Source: Candidatus Rifleibacteriota bacterium (GTDB taxonomy: Bacteria > Riflebacteria > Ozemobacteria > Ozemobacterales > Ozemobacteraceae). From it: 40,549 nucleotides of DNA. The translations under genes and the position numbers were made by a program. The notes below the pieces were generated by a model. That model had not been told where the DNA came from and made no database searches. It saw only the letters and a list, made by a program, of their open reading frames with translations. Below, piece after piece: positions 7,343-16,142 of this stretch; positions within the stretch are counted from its first letter, which is position 1, and each line of letters opens with the position of its first letter. The stretch spans positions 1 to 40,549 of the forward strand of contig JAKQQP010000607.1 in NCBI GenBank assembly GCA_029564115.1, given 5' to 3'.

Positions 7343-8269
7343 TCAGTTGCGTTTTGCCTCAAGAAAATAGATCGCCGACAATAACCCGTCACCAAAACAA
7401 CTGTTGCCCTGGTGAGCAATGCTGCCGTCAGGCCACCAGCCGACGAGCAGATCGGTAAAGCCCACCCGGTGGTTCAAGTCAACCAGCGTGCCTTCGACTT
7501 CGATTCTGTCAGAGTAGCGGCTAAAGCCGGTCAGACGACCTGACGGGCCGATAATGGTACCGGAGGCAAGTCTCTCATTGCTCAGATAATCTGCGATCAG
7601 CATGGCGATTTCCTCGCTCGCAATTTCGCCCTTTTCTCGTTCAAATATTTTCAGAGCTTGCCCGTCAGAGCTTAGAGTCGCCGCCGGGCCATGCGGGTCT
7701 GCCTGAAAAAGTATTTCGAGGCCGGGGGTATCTTTCAGCTTCTTTATCAGCGCCGGAAACGGTATATCCAATGCAGAAAAACCGATGCCTTTTTCGATAT
7801 ACTGGTCGGCAAAACCAGCCAGATTGGCAGCATAATAGCTCAGCAGATCGGTTTCGCCCACTACGCCGGTCGTTGTGCTTTTTCCGAAGGGAGTGACAAT
7901 GACGTCCTGCATATCAAAAGGACCGCCATGACTGGTCATAGCCGCCAGAGTGAAGTTATCACCAGTATCATCGGCATCGAGATACAGCCCCAACGGCAGG
8001 TTTCGACTGCCGAGAGCCTGCGATAGAGCGCATATGGGCACGGCATCGTTCGGCATGAAAACGTTTATGCCACAAGCGGCCAGATCTTTGGCGATTTCTG
8101 CCGCAGCGGTGCTCAGGCCTGGTCTTGCCGAAAAAGCTAAAATCAGACTGGGAAAACTCAGGCAGACATTGCGGATGTGTCGGTAAAAAGTGATGTTTTC
8201 AGGGAGCTCTGCCCAGTGTTTGTCGGCAATATCCGCAGCTCTGAATCTTGCAGGGTAAAGAGGCTTCAT
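7343..8269 (-). CDS. Shortened phosphoglucomutase/phosphomannomutase-like protein
   Basis: 308 residues, against about 450-550 for ordinary alpha-phosphohexomutases. Residues about 40-115 resemble domain I (LILAFSARPGLSTAAAEIA, then AACGINVFMP). The active-serine loop appears as MTSHGGPFD instead of the usual TASHNP, so the Ser-His pair is kept. The metal loop that normally reads DGDGDR is seen only as ADPHGPAAT, lacking the usual Asp/Arg set. The C-terminal HQGNSCFGDGLLSAIYFLE resembles the sugar-binding ESGG...DGI region. It may be a degenerate or repurposed mutase. Its start overlaps the ROK kinase stop by four bases, so sugar phosphorylation and phosphate migration may be linked. Confidence 0.5.
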   Translation of the reverse strand: MKPLYPARFRAADIADKHWAELPENITFYRHIRNVCLSFPSLILAFSARPGLSTAAAEIAKDLAACGINVFMPNDAVPICALSQALGSRNLPLGLYLDADDTGDNFTLAAMTSHGGPFDMQDVIVTPFGKSTTTGVVGETDLLSYYAANLAGFADQYIEKGIGFSALDIPFPALIKKLKDTPGLEILFQADPHGPAATLSSDGQALKIFEREKGEIASEEIAMLIADYLSNERLASGTIIGPSGRLTGFSRYSDRIEVEGTLVDLNHRVGFTDLLVGWWPDGSIAHQGNSCFGDGLLSAIYFLEAKRN

Positions 8270-9222
8270 GCAAAAACAGCGGCTCCACCAAGCAGCACAG
8301 CATCATTCGAAAACCTGGCTTCTTTTACCAGGGGGCGTTCATGGTTGGCCGCGACGGGCAAAATATGCCTGCGCATGGTTTCTTCAAGAGTTGGCATGAA
8401 AATTTTGCCAAGAGCCATCATGCCACCGCCAAGCAGAATCACTTCAGGATTCAAAAGAGTGTGAACGTTTGCCAGAGCGATTCCGAGGTAGTAGCCCACC
8501 CTGCGTATCGCTTCAATTGCGAGTTCGTCACCCTGCTCCGCTGCCTGGCCGATCAACGGCCCTCTGACATTTTCGAGTTTGTGCTCGGCAAGCTCGCCCA
8601 GAAGGCTTTTGCGGCCCTTTTTAAGTTCGGCTTTAACGTAGTTTTCCATGCCTTTGCCGGAGCAGTAGGCTTCAAGACAACCGTAATTGCCACACCCGCA
8701 CTGAGGGCCCTGTGGGTCCATGCAGATATGGCCAATTTCACCGGCAGAATTGGTTGCGCCGTTCAGCAGTTGCCCGTTGATGACAAAGCCAGAACCGACA
8801 CCGGTGCCAACAAAAATATTGCCAAAGCTGGCCAGCCCTCTGCCGTTGCCGAATTTATGCTCAGCTACAGTCGCAGCGCGAACGTCGTTAAGAACTTTTA
8901 CCGGCACACCCAGAGCTTTAGCGACAGTGCCACCCAGCGGAGCGTTGTTCCAGCCAAGGTTCGGCGAGTAAATCACTTCGCCGGTTTCGGCATTTATCTG
9001 GCCTGCTGAGCCAATGCCGGCGCCACGGATATCAGAAAGCTTATGGTCTGCCATAACTTTTGCGACTGCCTCGAGAATTACCGCTACAACCCCGTCAAAC
9101 CCTGCAGAAGCCTGGGTTGGGAATATGGCTTTTTTGATGATTTCTTCGCCATGACAGAGGCCCACAGCTATTTTAGTGCCGCCCAGATCGATTCCGAGGC
9201 TGAATTTTTGAGTTTTGGCCAT
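8266..9222 (-). CDS. ROK-family sugar kinase (glucokinase-like)
   Basis: 318 residues from the ATG at 9222, which has AAGGAGC just upstream; the in-frame ATG at 9240 overlaps moaA and is less likely. It has the ATP-binding GIDLGGTK at the N-terminus, the ROK segment GTGVGSGFVING, the EIGH loop with the substrate-contacting His, and the zinc signature CGCGNYGCLE. It probably phosphorylates glucose or a related hexose at C6 with ATP in the cytoplasm; the sugar cannot be fixed from sequence. It sits between moaA (14-bp gap) and the shortened phosphohexomutase (ATGA overlap). Confidence 0.88.
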   Translation of the reverse strand: MAKTQKFSLGIDLGGTKIAVGLCHGEEIIKKAIFPTQASAGFDGVVAVILEAVAKVMADHKLSDIRGAGIGSAGQINAETGEVIYSPNLGWNNAPLGGTVAKALGVPVKVLNDVRAATVAEHKFGNGRGLASFGNIFVGTGVGSGFVINGQLLNGATNSAGEIGHICMDPQGPQCGCGNYGCLEAYCSGKGMENYVKAELKKGRKSLLGELAEHKLENVRGPLIGQAAEQGDELAIEAIRRVGYYLGIALANVHTLLNPEVILLGGGMMALGKIFMPTLEETMRRHILPVAANHERPLVKEARFSNDAVLLGGAAVFA

Positions 9223-9236
9223 AAAAGCTCCTTTTA

Positions 9237-10196
9237 TCACCCGCCGATTTTTGAGAGAGATCTATCAAAAGTTGCTGCAAAACAGGCTTTATTTTTTTGC
9301 CATGAGGCCTTTTCACGGTAGAGGCTGGCTATGACATTTTTTATTTCATGATCTGTCATGCCTCTGACGTTGGTTCCATGTTGAGAATCGAGGCAAGGCA
9401 GGAGAAAGCCGTTCGATGTGAGTCTGAGCCTGCGGCACAGGTGACAGAAAGGCGCCGAACGCGAGCTTATCAGGCCTATTTTGCCGGCAGTCCCTCTGAT
9501 CTGAAAATTTTTCGCCGGGCCGAAAGAATGTTCTCCCGCAGGGACAAGCTCATATTTTTCTTTGATTGTTTGCAGCACTTTTGCTTCAGAGATAAATTCG
9601 AGCGGCTTCGTTATATCGTCGCCATTAAAAGGCATGCGTTCGATAAACCTTACAGAAATACCCTTATTTACAGCCAGATCCGCAAAGTTTAAAATTTCTT
9701 GATCGTTTAAACCCGGGATCAGAACTGTGTTTATTTTTACAGGTGCAAGGCCGGCATCTATAGCAGCATCGATGCCGCGCAATACATCGGCTAGTTCGCC
9801 CACTCTGGTTATTTTCCGAAAATTTACGGGATCCAATGAATCTACGCTGATATTAACGCGTTTTAGTCCGGCTTTTTTGAGGGGCACGGCCATTTTGTCG
9901 AGCAGAGCGCCATTTGTGGTGAGGGTCAGATCATCGAGCCCCTGCAAAAGCGCCAGTTGCCCGATAAAATCAACAATTCCGGCACGCACCAGCGGTTCGC
10001 CGCCTGTGATACGCACCTGGCTGACTCCGGTTTCAACCGCTGCCTTGATTACAACAAGCATTTCTTCGTAACGTAGAATCTGCTCATGCGGCTGTTTGCA
10101 GATGCCTGCTTCGGGCATGCAATAAATACAGCGATAATTGCAGCGGTCGGTGACCGAAACTCTTAAATATTTGAACATACTCATACTGACAATCAT
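9237..10196 (-). CDS. moaA: GTP 3',8-cyclase MoaA (molybdenum cofactor synthesis)
   Basis: 319 residues. The radical-SAM cluster CNYRCIYC gives C19, C23 and C26. ITGGEPLVR is the SAM-contacting motif, and FCHLCRRLRLTSNGFLLPC holds the three cysteines of the second, C-terminal [4Fe-4S] cluster that binds GTP. Together these define MoaA, which converts GTP to 3',8-cyclo-7,8-dihydro-GTP, the first step of molybdopterin formation. The usual C-terminal GG of MoaA appears at the very end (SKIGG). No other moa, moe or mog gene is in the window, so it is an isolated copy placed upstream of a sugar kinase. The start has a GGGGG stretch upstream. In-frame ATGs follow at 10184 and 10178. Confidence 0.9.
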   Translation of the reverse strand: MIVSMSMFKYLRVSVTDRCNYRCIYCMPEAGICKQPHEQILRYEEMLVVIKAAVETGVSQVRITGGEPLVRAGIVDFIGQLALLQGLDDLTLTTNGALLDKMAVPLKKAGLKRVNISVDSLDPVNFRKITRVGELADVLRGIDAAIDAGLAPVKINTVLIPGLNDQEILNFADLAVNKGISVRFIERMPFNGDDITKPLEFISEAKVLQTIKEKYELVPAGEHSFGPAKNFQIRGTAGKIGLISSRSAPFCHLCRRLRLTSNGFLLPCLDSQHGTNVRGMTDHEIKNVIASLYREKASWQKNKACFAATFDRSLSKIGG

Positions 10197-10347
10197 TCTA
10201 CCCCCGCATCAACAGCGAAGTCAACCAGAAGAAACTTTCGTTCCCGCTCAGATGCTCCCCCCTCAAACCTGCTTTTTTTCGACAGCCCACCATTGATGCC
10301 CGGCTCCTCTCTATCCATTGCCAGCCACCTTCTACATTTTTTCCCAT

Positions 10348-10376
10348 TTGCTCGTAAGCCTTGAATAGGTTAAAAT
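10348..10376 (+). promoter_or_regulatory. Probable sigma-70 promoter
   Basis: TTGCTC (10348-10353) and TAAAAT (10371-10376) have a 17-base spacer. The leader then contains a perfect hairpin, CCAGAT (10389-10394)/ATCTGG (10401-10406), before the GGAG and ATG of the next gene. Confidence 0.5.
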
Positions 10377-10430
10377 CTTAACCGCGAGCCAGATCTATTA
10401 ATCTGGCAAAAATGCGTGATGGAGCTGACA

Positions 10431-11345
10431 ATGCAAAAATACAGAAGCTTCCTGATAATTCTGGTTATGATGCTGATTGCGGGTAATGCCTGGGCAAAAG
10501 GCAGCAGCCTGCTTTTTAAAGGCACCTGGGGAAAAGAGGTAAACCAGCTTGGCATCGTGTTGCCATCCCCTGGAGTGTTGCCGGTAGCGATGTATCAAAG
10601 TATCGGCGGCTATGACGTCGATACCGAGGGGGGCTTCTGGTTCTCTGATTCAGTTAACGGCATGCTGAAGTGTTACAAAGATGCCGGCTGGTCATATATC
10701 ATGCTCAGCTATGGTAAACTTGGCGATATTGCCTGCTTTAATAAAAAGATTTATGTTTTGACCCGCGAACCCGACGGAATTGCGGTGATCGACCCTGAAA
10801 AAGGCAAAGTCGAACAGCATTTCAAAATCGCGCTCCAGAATCCTGGTCGCATCAAAATAGTTTCACCGCATCTTTTTCTCATAGAAGAACGCGAGGCTGG
10901 CCTGCTGATCTGGAAAAAAGGCACCGCAAATCTGCACCCCGCCACAGCTCTAGAAGCCGCCGCCGCTGCCAATCGCATATTTGGCGTTCAGTTCGATTTT
11001 ATTGCTGACCTGAGAAGCGTTATTGCTGCAGAAATTGCCGATGAGGTTCAGGAGCCAGAAATGTTCGGTCTATACGAAGCCGGTGAACCGGTTATCTTTA
11101 TCAAAACGGCCGGAACTCATGGCCTGCAGCCGGTAATAATGTTCGTCACCCGCTCCAGCCCCGGCGAAATTCACTTTGTCAAGCTGGGTGAAAATGCCAG
11201 CCCACAAAAACGTATTTCCCTGCCCGTTCTCGATGGGCCGTACCTGACCGCCAGCTGGAAACTGTGCAGCGATGGCAGACTTTATGGTCTGCACGGTTCT
11301 GCCACCGACGGCTTCAAAGTTTATCGTTCTGACGATAATTTCTAG
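10431..11345 (+). CDS. Exported protein of unknown function, possible beta-propeller
   Basis: 304 residues from the ATG at 10431, chosen for GGAG seven bases upstream; a GTG at 10416 extends the frame but has no ribosome site. A signal peptide is clear: MQKYRSF, hydrophobic core LIILVMMLIAG, cleavage near NAWA-K. The mature part is rich in beta-like segments with repeated 'GGFWFSDS', 'KIYVLTREP', 'GIAVIDPEKGKV' and 'DGRLYGLHGS' patterns, as in NHL/YVTN-type propellers, but I cannot assign a family. It lies upstream of the SH3-NlpC/P60 protein in the same direction, 69 bp away. Confidence 0.7.
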   Translation: MQKYRSFLIILVMMLIAGNAWAKGSSLLFKGTWGKEVNQLGIVLPSPGVLPVAMYQSIGGYDVDTEGGFWFSDSVNGMLKCYKDAGWSYIMLSYGKLGDIACFNKKIYVLTREPDGIAVIDPEKGKVEQHFKIALQNPGRIKIVSPHLFLIEEREAGLLIWKKGTANLHPATALEAAAAANRIFGVQFDFIADLRSVIAAEIADEVQEPEMFGLYEAGEPVIFIKTAGTHGLQPVIMFVTRSSPGEIHFVKLGENASPQKRISLPVLDGPYLTASWKLCSDGRLYGLHGSATDGFKVYRSDDNF

Positions 11346-11414
11346 ACGCAGAGTCATAGACGATTCTGCTAATTATCATTATCATATGTATAACCTCGAG
11401 GTATGGAGAAAAAT

Positions 11415-12662
11415 ATGAACAGAAATCTGTTGTGTGGCTTTCTGTTGTTCTGTGGCCTGAATTTTATGCCGGGTGTCGCCGTCGCGCAAAACAACCCTTT
11501 TGAAGTTGGCACCGTAAGACCCGAACAATCTGCCCGACCTGTTGACAACAGTGAAAAATTCGAAATTAATGGCTCCTGGGTTAATGTCAGAAGTGGCCCG
11601 GGTACTGCGAATTCTATTTTAAAAAGTTTGCCGCGCGGTACTGTCGGCACCAGAATCACCGAAAAGAACGGCTGGTCCCAGATAGATTTTGGCGCCGGCC
11701 TCGTCGGCTGGGTCAGAAATGATCTGATCTCAAGCGCAAATACGGCTTCTGCGCGACCAGCAGCGGCTTCTGGCCCAACAGGCAATCTCGCCGTTGCCAA
11801 TGCAGCTCAATTCGAACGCTGGAACCGACATCTGGGCAAAAACTTCCTTGATTACAGCAGGTTTCCCTGGTATTGGAAGCTGAATCGTGCCAACAAAGCC
11901 TATCAGAAAGGCGATTATTCAGGGGCCTACGAACTTGCCCGCACTGCCAGCGGCAATCCTGTTGAATCTGCTTATATGCAGGCTATGTGTCTCGATAAAA
12001 TGGGGCGTCACGACAAAGCTGCGCAAATTTTAAAACAGCTCGAAAAGCCTTTTGAAGACCTGGTTTTTTCAAGAAAAATGCAGGAAATCGCGCAGCCATA
12101 CATTAATGAGCCTGTAGTTTTCAAGTTCGGGGGCTTTGACAACATCGAAACCTACCGCCAGAAAAAGGCTTCAGGCAGCAGGCTGGGCCTTCAGTCTGAC
12201 GAATATTACGAAAAATATGTCGACATAAACACCTGGAAATGGCGTTCAAACGAAGCTTATAAAAATTTCGAAAAAATTGCCGGTATCGACTGCAGCGGCT
12301 TTGTTCAGATGATTCAAAAAGAAGCTTATGCCAAAACAGGCGTTAAATACCCGATTACCAGCGGTCGAACCTCAACAAGCGGTCTCTGGTCTGAGAAACA
12401 CACGACTTCGATCAATCCTGGCTATCGACCGCCCCCTCCCCCAGACATCAGGCCCGGCGATATGATTCTCCTTGATTACGGCCATAATCGTTACGGCCAC
12501 TCGATGATCTACAAGGGTACAGATAAGCAGGGCAATATTCTGGTGATGCAGATGGGCGACAGAGCAGAAGTGAACGTTCTTTCACCACAAAAGTTCGAAT
12601 TTTACAAAGGAACCTACCGCATGAACGGCATGGACCAGGTTCGCAAAGCAATGACCGCCTGA
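11415..12662 (+). CDS. Exported SH3b - NlpC/P60 cell-wall endopeptidase
   Basis: 415 residues from the ATG at 11415 (GGAG at 11405-11408). A signal peptide (about 1-24, ending VAVA) is followed by a bacterial SH3 domain at roughly 45-105 (WVNVRSGPGTANS, GWVRNDLIS) that would bind peptidoglycan. A helical middle with a TPR-like pattern comes next, then a C-terminal NlpC/P60 domain. The catalytic Cys is C293 in GIDCSGF and the His is H362 in YGHSMIYKG, so the enzyme should be active. Such enzymes cut peptide bonds in peptidoglycan stems or bridges. The helical middle between the SH3 and catalytic parts is less usual. Target and timing are unknown. Confidence 0.85.
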   Translation: MNRNLLCGFLLFCGLNFMPGVAVAQNNPFEVGTVRPEQSARPVDNSEKFEINGSWVNVRSGPGTANSILKSLPRGTVGTRITEKNGWSQIDFGAGLVGWVRNDLISSANTASARPAAASGPTGNLAVANAAQFERWNRHLGKNFLDYSRFPWYWKLNRANKAYQKGDYSGAYELARTASGNPVESAYMQAMCLDKMGRHDKAAQILKQLEKPFEDLVFSRKMQEIAQPYINEPVVFKFGGFDNIETYRQKKASGSRLGLQSDEYYEKYVDINTWKWRSNEAYKNFEKIAGIDCSGFVQMIQKEAYAKTGVKYPITSGRTSTSGLWSEKHTTSINPGYRPPPPPDIRPGDMILLDYGHNRYGHSMIYKGTDKQGNILVMQMGDRAEVNVLSPQKFEFYKGTYRMNGMDQVRKAMTA

Positions 12663-12968
12663 TTTTTCTGTGTTTTCAAAGAAAAGGCTCTGAACAATCA
12701 GAGCCTTTTTTATTTTGGTGCACCTTTGACGGCAATGCTGTCTCTAAAAGTAATTTGCTCAATAATCAGCTTTTATATGAATTATCAGCGCTGATATGTT
12801 TCTGTAATTGGCAGAGATCGTCGGTATTTTCAGAAATTCAGCATAAATTTGCCGACTTTTAGTCATCATGTTTTTCTACTGCGCTACAAGCTCGATCAAA
12901 TCAGACTTTTAAACCTGGTACACAATTTGCTTTATGCTGGATATAAAATTTTTCCAACGGAGAAAAAA
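12663..12968. other. 306-bp intergenic region with a perfect palindrome
   Basis: After the terminator the region is A+T-rich. TATCAGCGCTGATA (12783-12796) is a perfect 14-bp palindrome that could be a regulator site for the next gene. TATAAA near 12945 may be a -10 for that gene, but no convincing -35 is seen. No ORF or RNA family is recognised. Confidence 0.4.
12682..12711 (+). terminator. Rho-independent terminator
   Basis: A 12-bp stem, AAAAGGCTCTGA (12682-12693)/TCAGAGCCTTTT (12698-12709), with loop ACAA and a T run, directly behind the NlpC/P60 gene. Confidence 0.9.
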
Positions 12969-13334
12969 ATGTTTAGAACAAAAAGTTTGGTAGTTTTTGC
13001 AGTGGTTCTTCTTCTCGCCGTCGCTTCATCGGCTTTTGCTCTCAATGTTCCCGAACTGCGTCAGCAGATGTGGACATGGTCTACGCTCGAAGCTGTTATT
13101 CATGAAAGCTCGCCGGTCATCTCCCCGACTGAAGCCGAAAACTGCATTGCAGAAGCTCGTGCAAAAATTAGCAAAATGGTCGCTGAGATTAAAACCCCTG
13201 AAGAAATGGCCAAAGGCCGTGAAGTTGCCAGCGAATTCATCAGTATGAATGACTACGAAGAAGAAGTTGGTCACGCCCTGAACAGAATGCTCGACATGCA
13301 GGAAAAATACCTCAAAGCCCACAGAGAACTTTGA
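12969..13334 (+). CDS. Small exported helical protein of unknown function
   Basis: 121 residues from the ATG at 12969, preceded by GGAG at 12959-12962; the frame extends upstream to 12849 but without a ribosome site. The N-terminus MFRTKSLVVFAVVLLLAVA...SAFA is a typical signal peptide. The mature part (LNVPELRQQMW onward) is charged and mostly helical, ending KYLKAHREL. No family recognised. It is a monocistronic unit closed by a strong terminator. Confidence 0.75.
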   Translation: MFRTKSLVVFAVVLLLAVASSAFALNVPELRQQMWTWSTLEAVIHESSPVISPTEAENCIAEARAKISKMVAEIKTPEEMAKGREVASEFISMNDYEEEVGHALNRMLDMQEKYLKAHREL

Positions 13335-13356
13335 TAAAAAATCATAAGATCCTCGA

Positions 13357-13385
13357 AAGACCCTGTTTAATCAGGGTCTTTTTTT
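13357..13385 (+). terminator. Rho-independent terminator
   Basis: AAGACCCTG (13357-13365) pairs perfectly with CAGGGTCTT (13372-13380), followed by a run of T to 13385. Confidence 0.9.
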
Positions 13386-13414
13386 ATGCCCGCAGCAAAG
13401 CTGCATAACAAATT

Positions 13415-13444
13415 TTGGTGGTTGACGCGCTTTTATGTTAGAAT
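13415..13444 (+). promoter_or_regulatory. Possible promoter of the glycosyltransferase operon
   Basis: TTGGTG (13415-13420), an 18-base spacer, TAGAAT (13439-13444). Transcription would begin near 13451, which makes the ATG at 13435 unusable and favours the ATG at 13471. Confidence 0.35.
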
Positions 13445-13470
13445 TGCCCAATCTTCAACCGGGAAAAACT

Positions 13471-14190
13471 ATGACTGAAGTTATTTATTCTGTTGCGATA
13501 CCAGTGTTCAATGAGCAGGAAAACCTTGCCGAACTCGTTGGCCGTGTGAATGCGATACTTTCTTCTTTGCAACAACCCTGGGAGCTCATTCTCGTCGATG
13601 ACGGTTCCGCAGATGGCAGTTTTGCCAGAATTATCGAACTGAAGCGCGAGTTTCCGCAATTGCGCGGGTTGAAATTTTCAAAAAACAATGGTCAGACGGC
13701 GGCTATGGCAGCAGGTATAAAAGCTGCGAGAGGCTCGATCATAATCACTCTCGATGCTGATCTGCAAAACGATCCGGCCGATATTCCCCTGCTGCTGGCG
13801 GCACTCGACCAGGGTTATGATGCTGCCGTAGGCTGGCGCAAAAAACGAAATGACAACTTTATCCGCCGCATTTCTTCAAAAGTGGCCAACTGGGTTCGCA
13901 ATGTCATCAGCAGCGAAACCATAAAAGATACCGGTTGCTCTCTCAAAGCTTTCAGAGCCGAAATTATCAAGCCCATAGAATTGTTTGAGGGCATGCACCG
14001 CTTTTTACCAACACTGGTAAAAATGAACGGCGGACGGGTTGCCGAAGTGGAAGTGAGCCATCACCCACGTCTCAAGGGTGTTTCCAAATACAACATCTGG
14101 AACAGAGTATTGCGGTCATTTCTCGATCTTCTTGCAATTCGCTGGATGAAATGGCGAAAACTGAGGTATGAAATAAATGAGCAAGTTTGA
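13471..14190 (+). CDS. GT2 polyprenyl-phosphate glycosyltransferase (DPM1/ArnC-like)
   Basis: 239 residues from the ATG at 13471, reading MTEVIYSVAIPVFNEQ; the frame can be extended to 13435 but only with a segment unlike the family. Motifs are VDDGSADGS (42-50), TLDADLQNDP with D95 and D97 of the DxD metal site, and GCSLKAFR near 165. This is the DPM1-like branch of GT2 (ArnC, GtrB, dolichol-phosphate mannose synthase type), which transfers a sugar from a nucleotide donor to undecaprenyl phosphate on the inner membrane face. No C-terminal membrane helices are present, as in DPM1-like soluble forms. The next gene overlaps by 14 bases. Confidence 0.88.
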   Translation: MTEVIYSVAIPVFNEQENLAELVGRVNAILSSLQQPWELILVDDGSADGSFARIIELKREFPQLRGLKFSKNNGQTAAMAAGIKAARGSIIITLDADLQNDPADIPLLLAALDQGYDAAVGWRKKRNDNFIRRISSKVANWVRNVISSETIKDTGCSLKAFRAEIIKPIELFEGMHRFLPTLVKMNGGRVAEVEVSHHPRLKGVSKYNIWNRVLRSFLDLLAIRWMKWRKLRYEINEQV

Positions 14191-14485
14191 TCTCTGGCTG
14201 ATTGTCGGATTGCTGGGTCAGCTGCTGTTTTCGTTGAGATTTCTGGTGCAATGGCTTGCGTCTGAACGCGAAAAGAAAAGTATCATACCGGTTTCATTCT
14301 GGTATTTCAGTATTGGTGGTTCGTTCCTGTTGCTTGCTTACGCCATCAAACGCCAGGATCCTGTTTTTATCCTGGGGCAGTCTCTCGGCTTCGTTATCTA
14401 CCTGCGAAATCTAGTGTTGATAGATCGCGAAAAAAATGAACCCGAAGCTGCAGACGAGCCGGGCGAACTCAATGGGCAAATTTAA
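14177..14485 (+). CDS. LAB_N domain small membrane protein
   Basis: 102 residues with about three membrane helices (LWLIVGLLGQLLFSLRFLV, FWYFSIGGSFLLLAYA, FILGQSLGFVIYLRNLVL). The pattern Q-x-x-F-x-x-R-F-x-x-Q-W and the S-x-I-P-x-x-F-W motif match the lipid-A-disaccharide-synthase N-terminal (LAB_N) domain, which often occurs as a stand-alone gene between a DPM1-like GT2 and an ArnT-like GT-C enzyme. Its molecular role is unproven; translocation of the polyprenyl-linked sugar is a reasonable guess. It overlaps both neighbours by 14 bases. Confidence 0.85.
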   Translation: MSKFDLWLIVGLLGQLLFSLRFLVQWLASEREKKSIIPVSFWYFSIGGSFLLLAYAIKRQDPVFILGQSLGFVIYLRNLVLIDREKNEPEAADEPGELNGQI

Positions 14486-16142
14486 AAAAGTCGATAAAAA
14501 ACTTGCAGGCATGCTGCTACTGGTTTTTCTGGCGGGCATGTTGCCAATCATGTTGCATCTCGGTACCGCCGGGCTTTTTGAAACTTCAGAAGGGCGGTAT
14601 GCCTCGGTTGGCAGACAAATGCTCGACTCTGGCGACTGGCTGACTCCACGCCAGAATGGCCTGAAGCATCTGACCAAGCCCCCCCTGACCTACTGGCTGA
14701 GCGCTTCCGGCATGAAGTTTTTTGGCGTCAATGAATTCGGCGCCCGCTTTTTTTTGGCTGTTGCTGCAGGAATGACGACTGCCGCCACTTTTCTGATCGG
14801 TCGCATGTTTTTCGGGCTGCAAAGTGCTATAGCAGCTGTTTTGGTTCTGATTACCTCCATTTTTTTTCAGGTGCAGTTCAGAGGTTTGACTACCGACCCA
14901 TTTTTGACGGCACTTGAAACCTGGATGATATTCTGCTTTTTTAAATGGTTCGAAACAAAACATGAGGCCTGGAGAATCTTTTTCTGGTTCATGGCTGCGT
15001 TGGCTTTTCTGACTAAAGGCCCCCCGGCCCTGTTGCCTCTTCTCGGCCTGATACCGGCTGCGGTTCTTACCGACCAGAAACCTGCCGTAAAAAAACTGTT
15101 CGAACCCGGACGCGGCTGGGTAATTTTTCTGGTTTTCGGGCTTGGCTGGTATCTGCTGATGGCAGCGCAAAACTCAGGGCTGCTTTCTTATTTTCTCGTT
15201 GATGAAACATTGGCCAGAGTTGCAAGCAATGACCACAAGCGCAGTGCTCCGTTTTATTACTTTTTTATTCTGCTCCCGCTCGGAATTTTCCCCTGGGTCA
15301 GCTTTTTCTTTGCCTCAGTGCGTGAAAAAATCCGTGAATTCAAAACTGACCCTGCAGCTGTTTATCTGTTGTTATGGCTGCTCGCCCCATTACTTGTCTT
15401 TACTCTCAGCAGATCGAAGCTGGCCGGTTACGCTTTGCCTCTTCTCGTGCCTGCTGCTTTGTTGACCGCTGAAGCAATCAAAAAAGTGTTTTTTTCCGGC
15501 AAAGACGCCACACTTGAAACGGCGACCCGGCACAGTATTGGCATTGCTGCAGCCGTCTCCATTCTGGGCATGGCTTTGTCTGTCTGGGGGTATCAGAATT
15601 TTTCGCAATTCAGAGTTTTGGCGCAAACGGCGATTTTTGCCGGCATGTTCTGGCTGTTTGCAGCATTGGTTCTGCTTGCTTTTATTCTCAAAAAAAGCCG
15701 TAACGGCATGCTGCTCGTTCTGGCAATGATAGTTCCGGGCTTTATGTTTTTTATTCTCCACGGTATCAGAGGCAATGAGCCTTACCGCGAAAACCGCTAT
15801 CTGACCAGTCAGTGGCTGCTGTTGAAGCGCATCGCGACTCTGCCGCAATCTCAAAAGATCATTCTGTTCGATAAGCTGATCGAGGGCTGGTATTTTTACG
15901 TCGGTCGGCCAGTAAGAACTTTCAATATTCCAAGAATAACCAGGTTTGACAATCAGGCCGCCAAAGACTTAGTATTGGAAAGCGACGAGGCTCTGCGCAA
16001 AGCCGTAGATTCGGATACCATTCTCGTGCTTCCAGCCGCTTCGCTGAAAAAATACGAAACAGTTCTGGGCATGGATCTGCAGATAATCACAGGTGAAGGT
16101 AACTGGAGAGTGGTTGCCCCCGCCAGAAAGCCAGGTGGATAA
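14472..16142 (+). CDS. ArnT-like GT-C glycosyltransferase (PMT family)
   Basis: 556 residues from the ATG at 14472; an in-frame ATG at 14436 lies deeper inside the previous gene. An N-terminal membrane helix is followed by the periplasmic-loop motif ETSEGRYASVGRQML...DW and KPPLTYWL, the signature of PMT_2/ArnT enzymes, where the first acidic residues are catalytic. About ten further hydrophobic segments follow, then a C-terminal soluble part (about 470-556). It should use the undecaprenyl-phosphate sugar made by the GT2 enzyme to decorate lipid A, another glycolipid or a protein outside the inner membrane. The acceptor is unknown, and no arn sugar-synthesis genes are nearby. Confidence 0.87.
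   Translation: MGKFKKVDKKLAGMLLLVFLAGMLPIMLHLGTAGLFETSEGRYASVGRQMLDSGDWLTPRQNGLKHLTKPPLTYWLSASGMKFFGVNEFGARFFLAVAAGMTTAATFLIGRMFFGLQSAIAAVLVLITSIFFQVQFRGLTTDPFLTALETWMIFCFFKWFETKHEAWRIFFWFMAALAFLTKGPPALLPLLGLIPAAVLTDQKPAVKKLFEPGRGWVIFLVFGLGWYLLMAAQNSGLLSYFLVDETLARVASNDHKRSAPFYYFFILLPLGIFPWVSFFFASVREKIREFKTDPAAVYLLLWLLAPLLVFTLSRSKLAGYALPLLVPAALLTAEAIKKVFFSGKDATLETATRHSIGIAAAVSILGMALSVWGYQNFSQFRVLAQTAIFAGMFWLFAALVLLAFILKKSRNGMLLVLAMIVPGFMFFILHGIRGNEPYRENRYLTSQWLLLKRIATLPQSQKIILFDKLIEGWYFYVGRPVRTFNIPRITRFDNQAAKDLVLESDEALRKAVDSDTILVLPAASLKKYETVLGMDLQIITGEGNWRVVAPARKPGG

Noticed and set aside
8248..9009. 253-codon plus-strand frame opposite the ROK kinase
   Set aside because: It is antisense to a gene with all ROK motifs, has no ribosome site, and its sequence has no family features.
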